Source of the DNA: Flavobacterium potami
GTDB taxonomy: Bacteria > Bacteroidota > Bacteroidia > Flavobacteriales > Flavobacteriaceae
Direction of reading: 5' to 3'
NCBI RefSeq assembly: GCF_020026915.1
Contig: NZ_JAINUY010000002.1
Coordinates: 372,001 to 436,000, forward strand
Length of the DNA stretch: 64,000 nt
Positions 43,369 through 51,891 of the stretch are shown here, piece after piece. The notes under the pieces are model-generated. The model made no database searches and was not told where the DNA came from. It worked only from the letters and a program-made list of their open reading frames with translations. The number at the start of each line of letters is the position of its first letter. Position 1 is the stretch's first letter. Position numbers and translations under genes: made by a program.

Positions 43369-44247
43369 CTAATTGCTAATTTGTCCGTCAACCATAACTA
43401 ACTTTCTGTCAGCCATGTTCGCCAATTCTTCGTTGTGTGTTACGATTACGAAAGTCTGTCCGAATTCGTCTCTTAACTGAAAAAACAATTGGTGCAGGTT
43501 TTCTGCAGAATGTGTATCTAAATTTCCAGAAGGTTCATCGGCAAAAATTACATCTGGCTTGTTGATTAAAGCTCTTGCTACTGCCACACGCTGTTGTTCT
43601 CCGCCCGAAAGTTCGCTTGGTTTATGGTTTATTCTGTGCGAAAGTCCTAAATAAGTAAGCAATTTTACAGCTTCTTTTTCTGTTTCAGATGGTTTTTTGC
43701 CTGCAATATGCGCTGGAATACAAACGTTTTCTAATGCTGTAAATTCAGGAAGCAATTGATGGAACTGAAATATGAAGCCTAAATTTAAGTTTCTGAAATC
43801 AGATAATGTTTTGTCCTGTTTGCTTTTCTTTTTAAAATAACGACTGTAAAATGTCACCATCATTAGAATTGGCGCAGCAAGTATTGCCCAAGTGGCATAG
43901 CCAAAAATGTCATTTTCAATTTTGTTTCGAAAAAATAATAAAAATACGGCCAATATCACAACATAGAAAGCACTTAACCAAGTAATGATTTTGAATATTT
44001 TTTCTTGTTTAGAATTGTTGTCTTTGATGTCTTGTAGCTCCAAAACATTCTTACCATTTATAGTTAGTGAAGAATCCGGATTATGATCTGGTTTGTCTAA
44101 AGTTCCTAAAATTTGCAATAAAGTTGTTTTTCCCGCACCTGAAGCACCAACGATAGAAACAATTTCGCCTTTTTTAATATGTAAATCAACTCCTTTTAAA
44201 ACTTCAAGTTTGTCGTAGAATTTATGTATGTTTTTTGCGTGTATCAT
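43369..44247 (-). CDS. LolD-like ABC transporter ATPase with a two-helix transmembrane insertion
   Basis: 292 residues; LolD-type ATPases are about 220-230. Walker A GASGAGKT (34-41), Q-loop Q161 ([10 protein letters not shown]), signature LSGGEQQR (213-220), Walker B VIFADEPS (233-240) and switch H271 are all present, so it should be active. Between residues about 72 and 146 an extra segment carries two predicted membrane helices (about 85-106 [20 protein letters not shown] and 114-134) joined by [10 protein letters not shown] and followed by a basic stretch KKKSKQDK. The family exports lipoproteins from the inner membrane with LolC/E; that role is inferred from family. Neither partner is in this window. 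Confidence 0.9.
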   Translation of the reverse strand: MIHAKNIHKFYDKLEVLKGVDLHIKKGEIVSIVGASGAGKTTLLQILGTLDKPDHNPDSSLTINGKNVLELQDIKDNNSKQEKIFKIITWLSAFYVVILAVFLLFFRNKIENDIFGYATWAILAAPILMMVTFYSRYFKKKSKQDKTLSDFRNLNLGFIFQFHQLLPEFTALENVCIPAHIAGKKPSETEKEAVKLLTYLGLSHRINHKPSELSGGEQQRVAVARALINKPDVIFADEPSGNLDTHSAENLHQLFFQLRDEFGQTFVIVTHNEELANMADRKLVMVDGQISN

Positions 44248-44513
44248 GTAGTGAAACTGTTTTTACAAAGAAACGAAGATTATAGACAATAATCAAATTA
44301 CAAAATCAATGTCAAATATCAATGTCAAAACTCAATGTCAATTTCAAAAATAAAGCCCGAATTCCAAAAATGAAAGTCGCATTTTTTAATAAAAACTAAA
44401 AACTCAATCGGCATATTTATTGGTGTGGGAATCTTGAAATTTTAATTTAGAAAAGAAATAATGTTATTTAGAGGATAATTTTTAATTTCGATTAACTTAA
44501 AAATGAATTTGTT

Positions 44514-44798
44514 ATGCAGGATTTAGAGGTTGAAGAAGATAACAGGGTGTCAAAATTGATTATCGGATTGGTTTTGGATGGAATTGGTATGATTTCTTTT
44601 TCAATTCCTTTTTTAGGTGAGTTTTCAGATGTAATATGGGCGCCGATTGCAGCTTTAATTATGTCTAGAATGTATAAAGGACGAGTAGGGAAGGTTGCGG
44701 GTGTTTTGACTTTTATTGAGGAAATATTGCCTTTTACGGATATTATTCCATCTTTTACACTAACATGGATTTATACTTATTTCTTTCAGAAAAAATAA
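44514..44798 (+). CDS. Small membrane protein of unknown function
   Basis: 94 residues with two to three hydrophobic segments: KLIIGLVLDGIGMISFSIPF (about 14-33), VIWAPIAALIMSRM and a last one near ILPFTDIIPSFTLTWIYTYF. It has an acidic start (DLEVEEDNR). Similar small proteins occur in Flavobacteriia without assigned role. It is monocistronic with its own terminator. The 266 bp upstream hold a tandem of TCAATGTCAA (44306-44341). Confidence 0.7.
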   Translation: MQDLEVEEDNRVSKLIIGLVLDGIGMISFSIPFLGEFSDVIWAPIAALIMSRMYKGRVGKVAGVLTFIEEILPFTDIIPSFTLTWIYTYFFQKK

Positions 44799-44799
44799 A

Positions 44800-44827
44800 A
44801 AAAGGACGGTTTTTAAGCCGTCCTTTT
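44800..44827. terminator. Terminator between convergent genes
   Basis: AAAAGGACGG pairs with CCGTCCTTTT, with A and T runs on the two sides so that it can work in both directions. Confidence 0.9.
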
Positions 44828-44835
44828 TATTTTAT

Positions 44836-47613
44836 TTATTGTACAATTATTTTTTTGACATATTGTGTTTTCTTGGTTTGAGGGTTTGTTACTTTAATTA
44901 CAAAAACTCCTTTAGAATGCAGTTGAATGGTTTCTTGTGTGTTTCCTCTAATTTTTTGTTTCAATACTTCTTTTCCAGCAATATCATAGATTTTGACATC
45001 TGCAACTTCTGTTTCTTCACTGTCAATAAAAACAGAAAATGCACCATTGCTTGGAACTGGCCAAACGCTAAAATTATTTCTGATTTCTTTAGTTATGTCT
45101 TCTGTTCCTAAATTAATGCTTTGTCCGCTAATAATGTTTACTTTTCTTTTCATTGTACCTCCTTCAGAATCGGTTACAGTAAATTCAAAAGAACATAATC
45201 CGTTTGAAGCTGGTGTAAATGCCACAACATTGGTGTTTAATGTTGCGCCTCCATTTACAACATTTGAAATAGAATAAGAAACACCGCTAGTAAAACCTTG
45301 TGATAGTTTTTGAATGTTGATGTCTATTTTATTGCCTTGAGGAGATTCGTAATGAGGTAGTGACATCCATTGTAAATATTTATCCAAATTTGTATAACCG
45401 TCTAAATCTGTATCTGCATTAGAATCTGAGAAATCACCAGCGCCAGAATTTATATTCGTTCCAATAAGTTTCTCCCACCAATCAGGAAGTCCGTCTTTAT
45501 CTGTATCCCAATTTGCATCTCTTGTTATGATTGGGTAAATTTCAAAACCTCCAACGTCGGCCTCGTTATCTGGAAAACCAGGTTTTTTAGTAACGCTTCC
45601 AACAGAAGAAGTTGTTCCGTTTAAGGTTTCGTTTATAATTCTTTGGTCGTGATCATCAAAAACAGGTTGTGTACATCCAACATCTGATAGAACAATTTTG
45701 TAGGCATTTTTAGCAGATTGTGTTGTTACGTAAGAAGGGAAAAAGGGTGTGTTTACAAAGTTTTCATAAGAAACAGTGTTTCCTGAAGCTTTTCTTCCAG
45801 CAGTTTGGTTGTTTTCATCGAAATATCCGGGCATGACATTTCCATTGAAATAACATTGTTGCATTCCTGTTCCAACTCCTTCGTTTTGTTGATTAAAAGC
45901 AACGAATATTTTAGATCCTGCTCCTGGTTTGTAATAGTTATTTACGAAGTTTACCTCTTTCGTTCCTCCGTCGGTTGTTCTGCCTCCCCAGTTGTATACA
46001 ACATTGTTGGTAATGTCCATTCTTCCGGTATAAGCGCCACTTCCGTCCAAGCCACCACCAAGACTCCAGTTACGGCCGTAGCAATGTGCAAGTAAATTAT
46101 GGTGGAAACTTCCAATATCACCACCAATAGTTGCTGCATAACCGTGTTCTGTACCGGCTGGATAATTTTGATGATTAGCAGCATTTAAAGCTTCAGAAAT
46201 TAGTGTTCTCTGAAGTGTTATGTTTTTTCCGGATCTTGAACTGAAAGATTCGTCAATTGTCCAGCTGATAGAACAGTGATCAATAATACTGTTATCGGCG
46301 CCTGTTAATCCCATTCCATCGTAAGTTGGTCCAGCTCCAATTCGTACTCTTAAGTTTTGTACAATTGCGTCATTTCCTGTTACTCCAAAAGGGGCAGAAC
46401 GAATACAAATTCCTTTTCCAGGTGCGGTTTGACCTGCAACAGTTACATAAGGCTGGCTCAAGACCAAGCGAGAATTTAATTGAATGATTCCAGAAGTATT
46501 AAAAACGATTGTTCTTGGTCCGATGTCGTTCGTAACAGCCTCACGGAAACTTCCAGGACCGCTGTCATCCAGATTGGTTACATAGACGACTTTTCCACCA
46601 CGTCCTCCTCTTGCAAAACGACCATATCCTTCAGCATCTGGAAAAGCAAGTTGTGCAGGGCGAAAACGCCAGACATTTCCTTTTTCTATTCCGTTTGCTA
46701 AAACTTCGTCAATACGCCAGTAGTACGTTGCTCCGGTATATAATCCGTTTACTTGATAAGAATTGCTTGCTAAAGGTTGATTTCCTTTGTATTCTGGTGA
46801 AGAGGTTGTAGCCGCATCTACCGCAGCCTGATCTGTTCCGAAATAAATATTATGAGAAACGGCATTGGCAGCGCCAGTCCATTGCAATAATTTACCGCCT
46901 GAAGTCAATTCAACATGCTCGTCATTTTGTTTCGGATTTGGATTTGTTGCCTGATAGAAAATATTTGGGGTATTCAGTTCAAAACCATTAAACATGATGT
47001 TTTTTATGTTTTCTGTTCCCGAAGTTTCGGCAGCCATTAGTATAACGACATCATTTCCTGTGGTTGCCTGAAATTTTAGATAAACTGATTTTGCATCTGC
47101 AGTTTTGAGAGCTCTCACCGTTGGGATCAAGTTGTCTACTACTAAATTTCCATTAATAGAAATATCAATCGGGCTAAAGTTGTTTCCTTGAGGACTGTCA
47201 ACAGCATTAAAAAAAGCTAAAAAGGTGTGTTCTCCAGTTGTTAATCCACTTATTTTAAGCTCGATTTGAGCGCCTAAATTTGCAGTTGTGCCTTTTACGG
47301 TAAGTCCGTCACTCACTAATCTTGCATAATATGGAGCTTGAATTCCGGCTTTATACCAGTTGGTTCCGAGAGCATCACCTTTGTCTCCAATTCTGGTTAC
47401 GGTAAATGTTACTCCGTTTTCGGTATAAGTGCTCGTGTTTCCAGAAGCAACTACCCATGTACTGTAATCTGGATCGTTTACTTCTGTTTTAGGTCTTCCT
47501 GACTGATCAAAGTCAATTTTTACAATTGGATTTTGGGCAAAAATCTTTGTTTTCGGCGAAATGAGACACAGGAATGTCGCCATTACGGAGAGTTTTAAGT
47601 AGTTTTTCAGCAT
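44836..47613 (-). CDS. Type 9-secreted pectate lyase-like multidomain protein
   Basis: 925 residues. In order: signal peptide (about 1-26, KIFAQNP); a malectin-like or carbohydrate-binding domain (about 28-210); a fibronectin III-like segment (about 215-320); a right-handed parallel beta-helix starting FPDAEGYGRFARGGRGGKVV (about 330-690), typical of PL1-type pectate lyases in this phylum, with DNSIIDHCSISWTIDESFS; a thrombospondin-3-like calcium segment (DTDKDGLPDWWE, about 715); and a T9SS type A sorting domain (about 845-925, FSVWPVPSNGAFSV). It is expected outside the cell, cutting pectin or related uronate polymers. Substrate not proved; no SusC/D genes lie near. Confidence 0.88.
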   Translation of the reverse strand: MLKNYLKLSVMATFLCLISPKTKIFAQNPIVKIDFDQSGRPKTEVNDPDYSTWVVASGNTSTYTENGVTFTVTRIGDKGDALGTNWYKAGIQAPYYARLVSDGLTVKGTTANLGAQIELKISGLTTGEHTFLAFFNAVDSPQGNNFSPIDISINGNLVVDNLIPTVRALKTADAKSVYLKFQATTGNDVVILMAAETSGTENIKNIMFNGFELNTPNIFYQATNPNPKQNDEHVELTSGGKLLQWTGAANAVSHNIYFGTDQAAVDAATTSSPEYKGNQPLASNSYQVNGLYTGATYYWRIDEVLANGIEKGNVWRFRPAQLAFPDAEGYGRFARGGRGGKVVYVTNLDDSGPGSFREAVTNDIGPRTIVFNTSGIIQLNSRLVLSQPYVTVAGQTAPGKGICIRSAPFGVTGNDAIVQNLRVRIGAGPTYDGMGLTGADNSIIDHCSISWTIDESFSSRSGKNITLQRTLISEALNAANHQNYPAGTEHGYAATIGGDIGSFHHNLLAHCYGRNWSLGGGLDGSGAYTGRMDITNNVVYNWGGRTTDGGTKEVNFVNNYYKPGAGSKIFVAFNQQNEGVGTGMQQCYFNGNVMPGYFDENNQTAGRKASGNTVSYENFVNTPFFPSYVTTQSAKNAYKIVLSDVGCTQPVFDDHDQRIINETLNGTTSSVGSVTKKPGFPDNEADVGGFEIYPIITRDANWDTDKDGLPDWWEKLIGTNINSGAGDFSDSNADTDLDGYTNLDKYLQWMSLPHYESPQGNKIDINIQKLSQGFTSGVSYSISNVVNGGATLNTNVVAFTPASNGLCSFEFTVTDSEGGTMKRKVNIISGQSINLGTEDITKEIRNNFSVWPVPSNGAFSVFIDSEETEVADVKIYDIAGKEVLKQKIRGNTQETIQLHSKGVFVIKVTNPQTKKTQYVKKIIVQ

Positions 47614-47738
47614 TTCAAATTGTGGTTTGGTTAGTAAGTAATTTTAGTTAGAAAGAAAAAAAAGTTTAAAACCTTGAATATCAGTTTTGAAGTGTATTCT
47701 AACTATTGTAAAGTTTGTTATTACTTAAAATAAAACTA

Positions 47739-47754
47739 TCCTGTAGCGTCCTGT
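47739..47754 (-). promoter_or_regulatory. Possible operator: direct repeat upstream of the lyase gene
   Basis: TCCTGTAGCGTCCTGT on the plus strand, two TCCTGT copies ten bases apart (one helical turn), 126 bp before the lyase start. The spacing suits an AraC-type regulator. The rest of the 384-bp gap (47614-47997) is AT-rich and holds nothing else that I recognise. Confidence 0.3.
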
Positions 47755-47997
47755 TCTGGTTGCTGATATGCTATTAATTTTGGAATAAAAAAATGATATG
47801 TGTTTTTTTATTGTAAAATTTTTAAAAAGTCAATATTTGATAAATAGGGCGATTGCTTCAAAAAAAGCTAAAATTATTACTTTTAAAAAACTGGGTGTTT
47901 TTTAGATGAAGAAATCGAAATAAAGTAAAAAATCATGATTAAGAAAGTATCTTAACCAGAACGGATTTTTAAAATTAAAAGAAGTTATGATGAAGGG

Positions 47998-48303
47998 TTA
48001 GTCTTTAAATAAAAATCCAAGTCCCATTCTTTTGAGCATTTTCTTTTCGAAATTCCAAAAAAAGCGGAATTGCCCAAAAATGGTTCCAATAGCAACCAAT
48101 AAAACTTGATAAACAGGAAGTATAATTAATAAACGTATTAAGGTAAACCAAACAACACCTAAATCTTCTTTGTGGATTCCTACCCAATCACAAAAAGGTC
48201 TGGAAATCCATGCAGATGCCGATCCTGTGATGGCAAAAACAATTAGTATGATGATGGCTTGTAGGTTGGAAGTAATTCCCCAGCGTTCTTTTAGTTTGTT
48301 CAT
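47998..48303 (-). CDS. Small membrane protein, DUF6787-like
   Basis: 101 residues with two clear membrane helices (about 14-34 and 50-74) and a basic end (EKKMLKRMGLGFLF). The opening MNKLKERWGITSNLQAIIIL and FCDWVGI are features of a conserved Bacteroidota family, from memory DUF6787. Proteins of this kind are sometimes labelled diacylglyceryl transferase without good reason. It lies 33 bp after the lipoprotein gene on the same strand. Confidence 0.7.
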   Translation of the reverse strand: MNKLKERWGITSNLQAIIILIVFAITGSASAWISRPFCDWVGIHKEDLGVVWFTLIRLLIILPVYQVLLVAIGTIFGQFRFFWNFEKKMLKRMGLGFLFKD

Positions 48304-48336
48304 TATTTATTTATAACCATTACAAATATACTAACA

Positions 48337-48774
48337 TTATCTTAATGGGACATAGCCCGCGAGCTTTTGTTTGTAAGTATTTTGAAAATAAATCATGTAG
48401 TTATAAATCAAATAATTTACTTCGTATCCATAATGAATTTGTGGCTGATAATCGATTCTCATTTCGTACAAATTTGGATTGTATCGATTGGGTTGCAAAA
48501 CTCGATTATTCCATTCTGTAACATATTGATAATTTTTATTTTCAAGAAAAGCTAAACTGTGGTAATTTCTTGGTAGCGCTGTCGAGCTTAACCAATAATT
48601 AAATCCGTTATCAATAATGATGACTTCGTATTCGAGAGAATCGTTTGCTATTCTAATAGTGTCGTTTTCTGTTTTATTTGAAGGTGTTTTATGATTGTCC
48701 GCGATATTTTGCGAAGCCGTAGAACACGCAATTATCGTTGCCAATATAAATAATATAGAAATGCACTTTTTCAT
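48337..48774 (-). CDS. Small lipoprotein, DUF6146-like
   Basis: 145 residues with an SPII signal (lipobox IIAC, Cys17), a Ser/Thr/Asn linker and a compact domain rich in Tyr and Asn: EYEVIIIDNGFNYWLSSTAL, NYHSLAFLENKNYQYVTEWN and QIHYGYEVNYLIYNYMIYFQ. The pattern is that of a conserved flavobacterial family I recall as DUF6146. Function unknown; expected at the periplasmic side of the outer membrane. Confidence 0.7.
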   Translation of the reverse strand: MKKCISILFILATIIACSTASQNIADNHKTPSNKTENDTIRIANDSLEYEVIIIDNGFNYWLSSTALPRNYHSLAFLENKNYQYVTEWNNRVLQPNRYNPNLYEMRIDYQPQIHYGYEVNYLIYNYMIYFQNTYKQKLAGYVPLR

Positions 48775-48828
48775 GATTTAAATTTACGAAGAATAGGCGA
48801 GAATGAGGAGAGGTTTAACAAGATTTTG

Positions 48829-48990
48829 AGGTTCAAAGAGGCAAAGTAACAAAGTGACAGAGTAGCAAAGTAGCAAGATTAAATCTTTAATGACATAAAG
48901 AAAAAAGCTGTTTGCAATTTATTGCAAACAGCTTCAATTATTTTTTAAGCCTTTGTCACTCTGTTACTTTGTAACTTTGAGCCTTATTTA
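48829..48990. repeat. Inverted repeat enclosing a terminator
   Basis: Left arm GGTTCAAAGAGGCAAAGTAA (from 48831) and right arm TTACTTTGTAACTTTGAGCC (48963-48982) are imperfect complements. In the middle a perfect 14-bp stem, AAGCTGTTTGCAAT (48905-48918) with ATTGCAAACAGCTT (48921-48934), probably ends transcription of the gene at 48984. Confidence 0.8.
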
Positions 48991-49547
48991 CTTCCAAACA
49001 ATTTCCCGATAAATCCGGCAATACCTCCTTTGCTTTTGGTTACAACTAAAACATCTGCTACATCAACTTTTCCGTCGTTATTTTGATCTAGGCCGAATTG
49101 CATTCCGTATTTAGAGATTGTATCCATTATTCCAGATGCTTGGCCGCTGTTTCCTGAAATAGAATTGATAATATCTGAAATTTGAAAACTGTTGTCGTTG
49201 GGATCTTTTGCTTTATTTACTAAAGAGCCTAAAATTTGTGGGATCAAATTGGAAGCAACTCCGTTTGAGTCAGCGCTGCTTAAACCGAATTTTTGTCCAA
49301 GACTTCCGCTCAATTGTTGCTGGATTTGCTGTACTACTGGATTTGAGCTGTCAATAGCCGAATTTCCGTTAAATAATCCAGCGATTTGATCAGTTCCGCC
49401 TTCAGAAACAATTTTCTTTAATCCTTCAAAAATAGAATTGCTAGTTTCGCTTATAACGGCTTCATTGTGTTCATTGGGAACTGCGTTATTGTTTACGACA
49501 GCACTACCTCCGTATTGCTGTACTAATTGGGTTAATTGTTCAAACAT
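48984..49547 (-). CDS. DUF937-like protein with one EF-hand-like loop
   Basis: 187 residues with no signal peptide or membrane helix. The helical first part (MFEQLTQLVQQYGGSAVV, then SIFEGLKKIVSEGGTDQIAG) resembles YidB/DUF937-type proteins. Near residue 155 the segment LDQNNDGKVDVADVL fits a calcium-binding EF-hand or dockerin-type loop with DxNxDGxxD. It ends in glycine-rich KSKGGIAGFIGKLFGSK. Function unknown; the calcium site is inferred from the motif. Confidence 0.75.
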   Translation of the reverse strand: MFEQLTQLVQQYGGSAVVNNNAVPNEHNEAVISETSNSIFEGLKKIVSEGGTDQIAGLFNGNSAIDSSNPVVQQIQQQLSGSLGQKFGLSSADSNGVASNLIPQILGSLVNKAKDPNDNSFQISDIINSISGNSGQASGIMDTISKYGMQFGLDQNNDGKVDVADVLVVTKSKGGIAGFIGKLFGSK

Positions 49548-49589
49548 GATATAGAGAGTTTAAAATTACACGCCAAAACTAATAAAAAG

Positions 49590-49625
49590 AAAGGGATTTA
49601 CTACAAAAATGTAGTAAATCCCTTT
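49590..49625 (-). terminator. Terminator of serC-serA
   Basis: Perfect 16-bp stem AAAGGGATTTACTACA (49590-49605) with TGTAGTAAATCCCTTT (49610-49625), loop AAAA, just beyond the serA stop. Confidence 0.85.
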
Positions 49626-49649
49626 AAAGATAATCTATTTTTTAATTAC

Positions 49650-50600
49650 TTAGCTTAACAAAGTAATAATTTGTGATGCTAGTTCGGTACCAATTCTGTC
49701 TTGTGCTTCTCCAGTTGCAGCTCCGATGTGTGGAGTCAATGAAATTTTAGAGTGCATTAAGATTGCCATTTCTGGTTTTGGCTCGCTTTCGAAAACGTCT
49801 AAACCTGCAAAAGCAACTTTTCCTGAATCTAAAGCTTTTACTAAAGCAACTTCATCAATAACACCTCCACGAGCACAGTTTACGATTCCAACACCGTCTT
49901 TCATGATTTCAAGTTCTTTTTCTCCAATGATGTATCCCTCTTGAGCAGGAACGTGTAAGGTAATGAAATCTGCTTCTTTGAATAAAGATTCTAAAGATTG
50001 AGAAACGATTGTTGTAGTGATTGATTGTCCGTCGAAAAATTCAACTTTTACATCAACCTGTGGAATAAAGCTGTCAGCAGCGATAACTTTCATTCCTAAA
50101 CCAAGAGCCATTTTTGCAGTAGCTTGTCCGATACGACCAATACCAACAATACCTAAAGTTTTTCCTCTTAATTCAGTTCCGTTAGCGTAAGCTTTTTTCA
50201 AACCGTCAAAGTTTGAATCTCCTTCAAGAGGCATATTTCTGTTAGAATCATGTAAAAAACGAACACCAGAAAATAAGTGTCCAAATACTAATTCGGCAAC
50301 AGATTCTGAAGATGAAGCAGGAGTGTTAATTACATGGATTCCTTTGCTTTTTGCATAATCCACATCGATATTGTCCATACCAACACCACCGCGACCGATG
50401 ATTTTGATTCCAGGACAAGCATCGATAATATCTTTACGAACTTTAGTTGCACTACGAACTAAAATTACGTCAATGTTGTTTTCATTAATATAGTTAGCTA
50501 CTTGTTCTTGAGCTACTTTTGTAGTGATAACTTCAAATCCACCTTTTTCTAAGGCTAGAACTCCACTTTTAGAAATTCCGTCATTTGCTAATACTTTCAT
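49650..50600 (-). CDS. serA: D-3-phosphoglycerate dehydrogenase
   Basis: 316 residues, the short type without a C-terminal ACT domain. The NAD-binding motif is LGIVGIGRIGQATAKMALGLGM (GxGxxG). Catalytic residues are the arginine in VNCARGGVIDE, the glutamate in VFESEP and the histidine in LTPHIGAAT. It oxidises 3-phosphoglycerate in the first step of serine synthesis. Its place 127 bp after serC supports this identity over other 2-hydroxyacid dehydrogenases. The lack of ACT domain suggests no serine feedback of the classical type. Confidence 0.9.
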   Translation of the reverse strand: MKVLANDGISKSGVLALEKGGFEVITTKVAQEQVANYINENNIDVILVRSATKVRKDIIDACPGIKIIGRGGVGMDNIDVDYAKSKGIHVINTPASSSESVAELVFGHLFSGVRFLHDSNRNMPLEGDSNFDGLKKAYANGTELRGKTLGIVGIGRIGQATAKMALGLGMKVIAADSFIPQVDVKVEFFDGQSITTTIVSQSLESLFKEADFITLHVPAQEGYIIGEKELEIMKDGVGIVNCARGGVIDEVALVKALDSGKVAFAGLDVFESEPKPEMAILMHSKISLTPHIGAATGEAQDRIGTELASQIITLLS

Positions 50601-50617
50601 TGTGTGTATGTTGTTTG

Positions 50618-50733
50618 TTTGGTTAATCGTTAAATCGTTTATTTGTTTAATCGATTAAACCAGCTATTTGATTTTTCTTTTTTTGAGTTTGACGTTGTAT
50701 CGGTTAAACGATTAACCAAATAAACGATTAAAC
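50618..50733. repeat. Inverted and direct repeats between serC and serA
   Basis: GGTTAATCGTTAAATCGTTT (50621-50640) and the inverted GGTTAAACGATTAACCAAAT (50702-50721) face each other, with further TTAATCGATTAA (50647-50658) and AAACGATTAAAC. The right arm runs into the last codons of serC. Could form an alternative hairpin inside the operon. Confidence 0.6.
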
Positions 50734-51798
50734 TTTGCTTTCCAATGCTTTCATTACATCAACTAAAACCTGAACGCTTTCGATTGGCATAGCGTTGTAG
50801 ATTGAAGCTCTATAACCACCAACAGAACGGTGTCCTGGTAATCCAGAAATGTTAGCTTCTTTCCATAAAGCGTCAAAAGTTGCAGTATGATCAGGGTTTG
50901 TTAGTAAGAAAGTAACATTCATGTTAGAACGATCTTCTACTTTTGCAGCACCTTTAAATAATGGGTTTCTGTCGATTTCAGCATAAAGCAATTCAGCTTT
51001 TGCATTGTTTAATTTTTCAACAGCAGCGATTCCACCTTTTTCTTTAATCCATTGTAAAGTTAAAAGAGAAACGTAAACAGAAAAAACAGGTGGAGTATTG
51101 TACATACTTTCTGCTTTAATATGTTTAGCGTAATCTAACATACTAGGGATAGTTCTTCCGTTTTTGCCTAAGATTTCTTCTTTAATTACCACTAAAGTAG
51201 TTCCTGCAGGTCCCATGTTTTTTTGGGCTCCAGCATAGATAATGTCAAATTTAGAGAAATCTAATTCACGAGAAAAAATATCAGAACTCATGTCGCAAAC
51301 AACAGGAACATTTGTTGTTGGGAATTCTTTCATTTGAGTTCCGAAAATGGTATTGTTACTTGTGCAGTGGAAATAATCAGCATCTGCTGGAATTTCGTAA
51401 CCTTTTGGAACATAAGTATAATTGTCTTCTTTTGAAGAAGCTACGACAACAGTTTCACCGAAAAGTTTAGCTTCTTTGATAGCCGCAGTTGCCCACGTTC
51501 CTGAATCTAAATAAGCCGCTTTTCCGTTTTCTTTTAATAAATTGTATGGTGCCATTAAGAATGCTGTACTTGCACCACCTTGTAAAAATAAAGCCTGATA
51601 ACCTTTTCCTTGAAGTCCTAATAATTCTAAAGCAAGGGAACGAGCTTCCTCCATAACTGCAACGAAATCTTTGCTTCGGTGCGAGATTTCAAGGATAGAT
51701 AACCCTGAATCATTAAAATTTAAAATTGCTTTTGATGCCTTCTCAAAAACTTCCTGAGGTAAAATACTTGGTCCTGCGCTGTAGTTGTGTTTTTTCAT
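50728..51798 (-). CDS. serC: Phosphoserine aminotransferase
   Basis: 356 residues, a class V PLP aminotransferase. The start KKHNYSAGPSILPQEVFEKA and ISHRSKDF are diagnostic for SerC; the PLP lysine is in IIYAGAQKNMGPAGTTLV, and the C-terminal GLPGHRSVGGYRASIYNAM holds the phosphate-binding arginines. It makes phosphoserine from phosphohydroxypyruvate (and serves pyridoxal synthesis). With serA downstream it forms the serine pathway; serB is not here. Confidence 0.96.
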   Translation of the reverse strand: MKKHNYSAGPSILPQEVFEKASKAILNFNDSGLSILEISHRSKDFVAVMEEARSLALELLGLQGKGYQALFLQGGASTAFLMAPYNLLKENGKAAYLDSGTWATAAIKEAKLFGETVVVASSKEDNYTYVPKGYEIPADADYFHCTSNNTIFGTQMKEFPTTNVPVVCDMSSDIFSRELDFSKFDIIYAGAQKNMGPAGTTLVVIKEEILGKNGRTIPSMLDYAKHIKAESMYNTPPVFSVYVSLLTLQWIKEKGGIAAVEKLNNAKAELLYAEIDRNPLFKGAAKVEDRSNMNVTFLLTNPDHTATFDALWKEANISGLPGHRSVGGYRASIYNAMPIESVQVLVDVMKALESKV

Positions 51799-51891
51799 GG
51801 TTGTTGTTAATAGTCGAAAATTTTAAAGACGCAAATTTCGGCAATAAGAGCCGAAAAAGCGTTAAAATATTCGAAATAATTAAACAATTTA

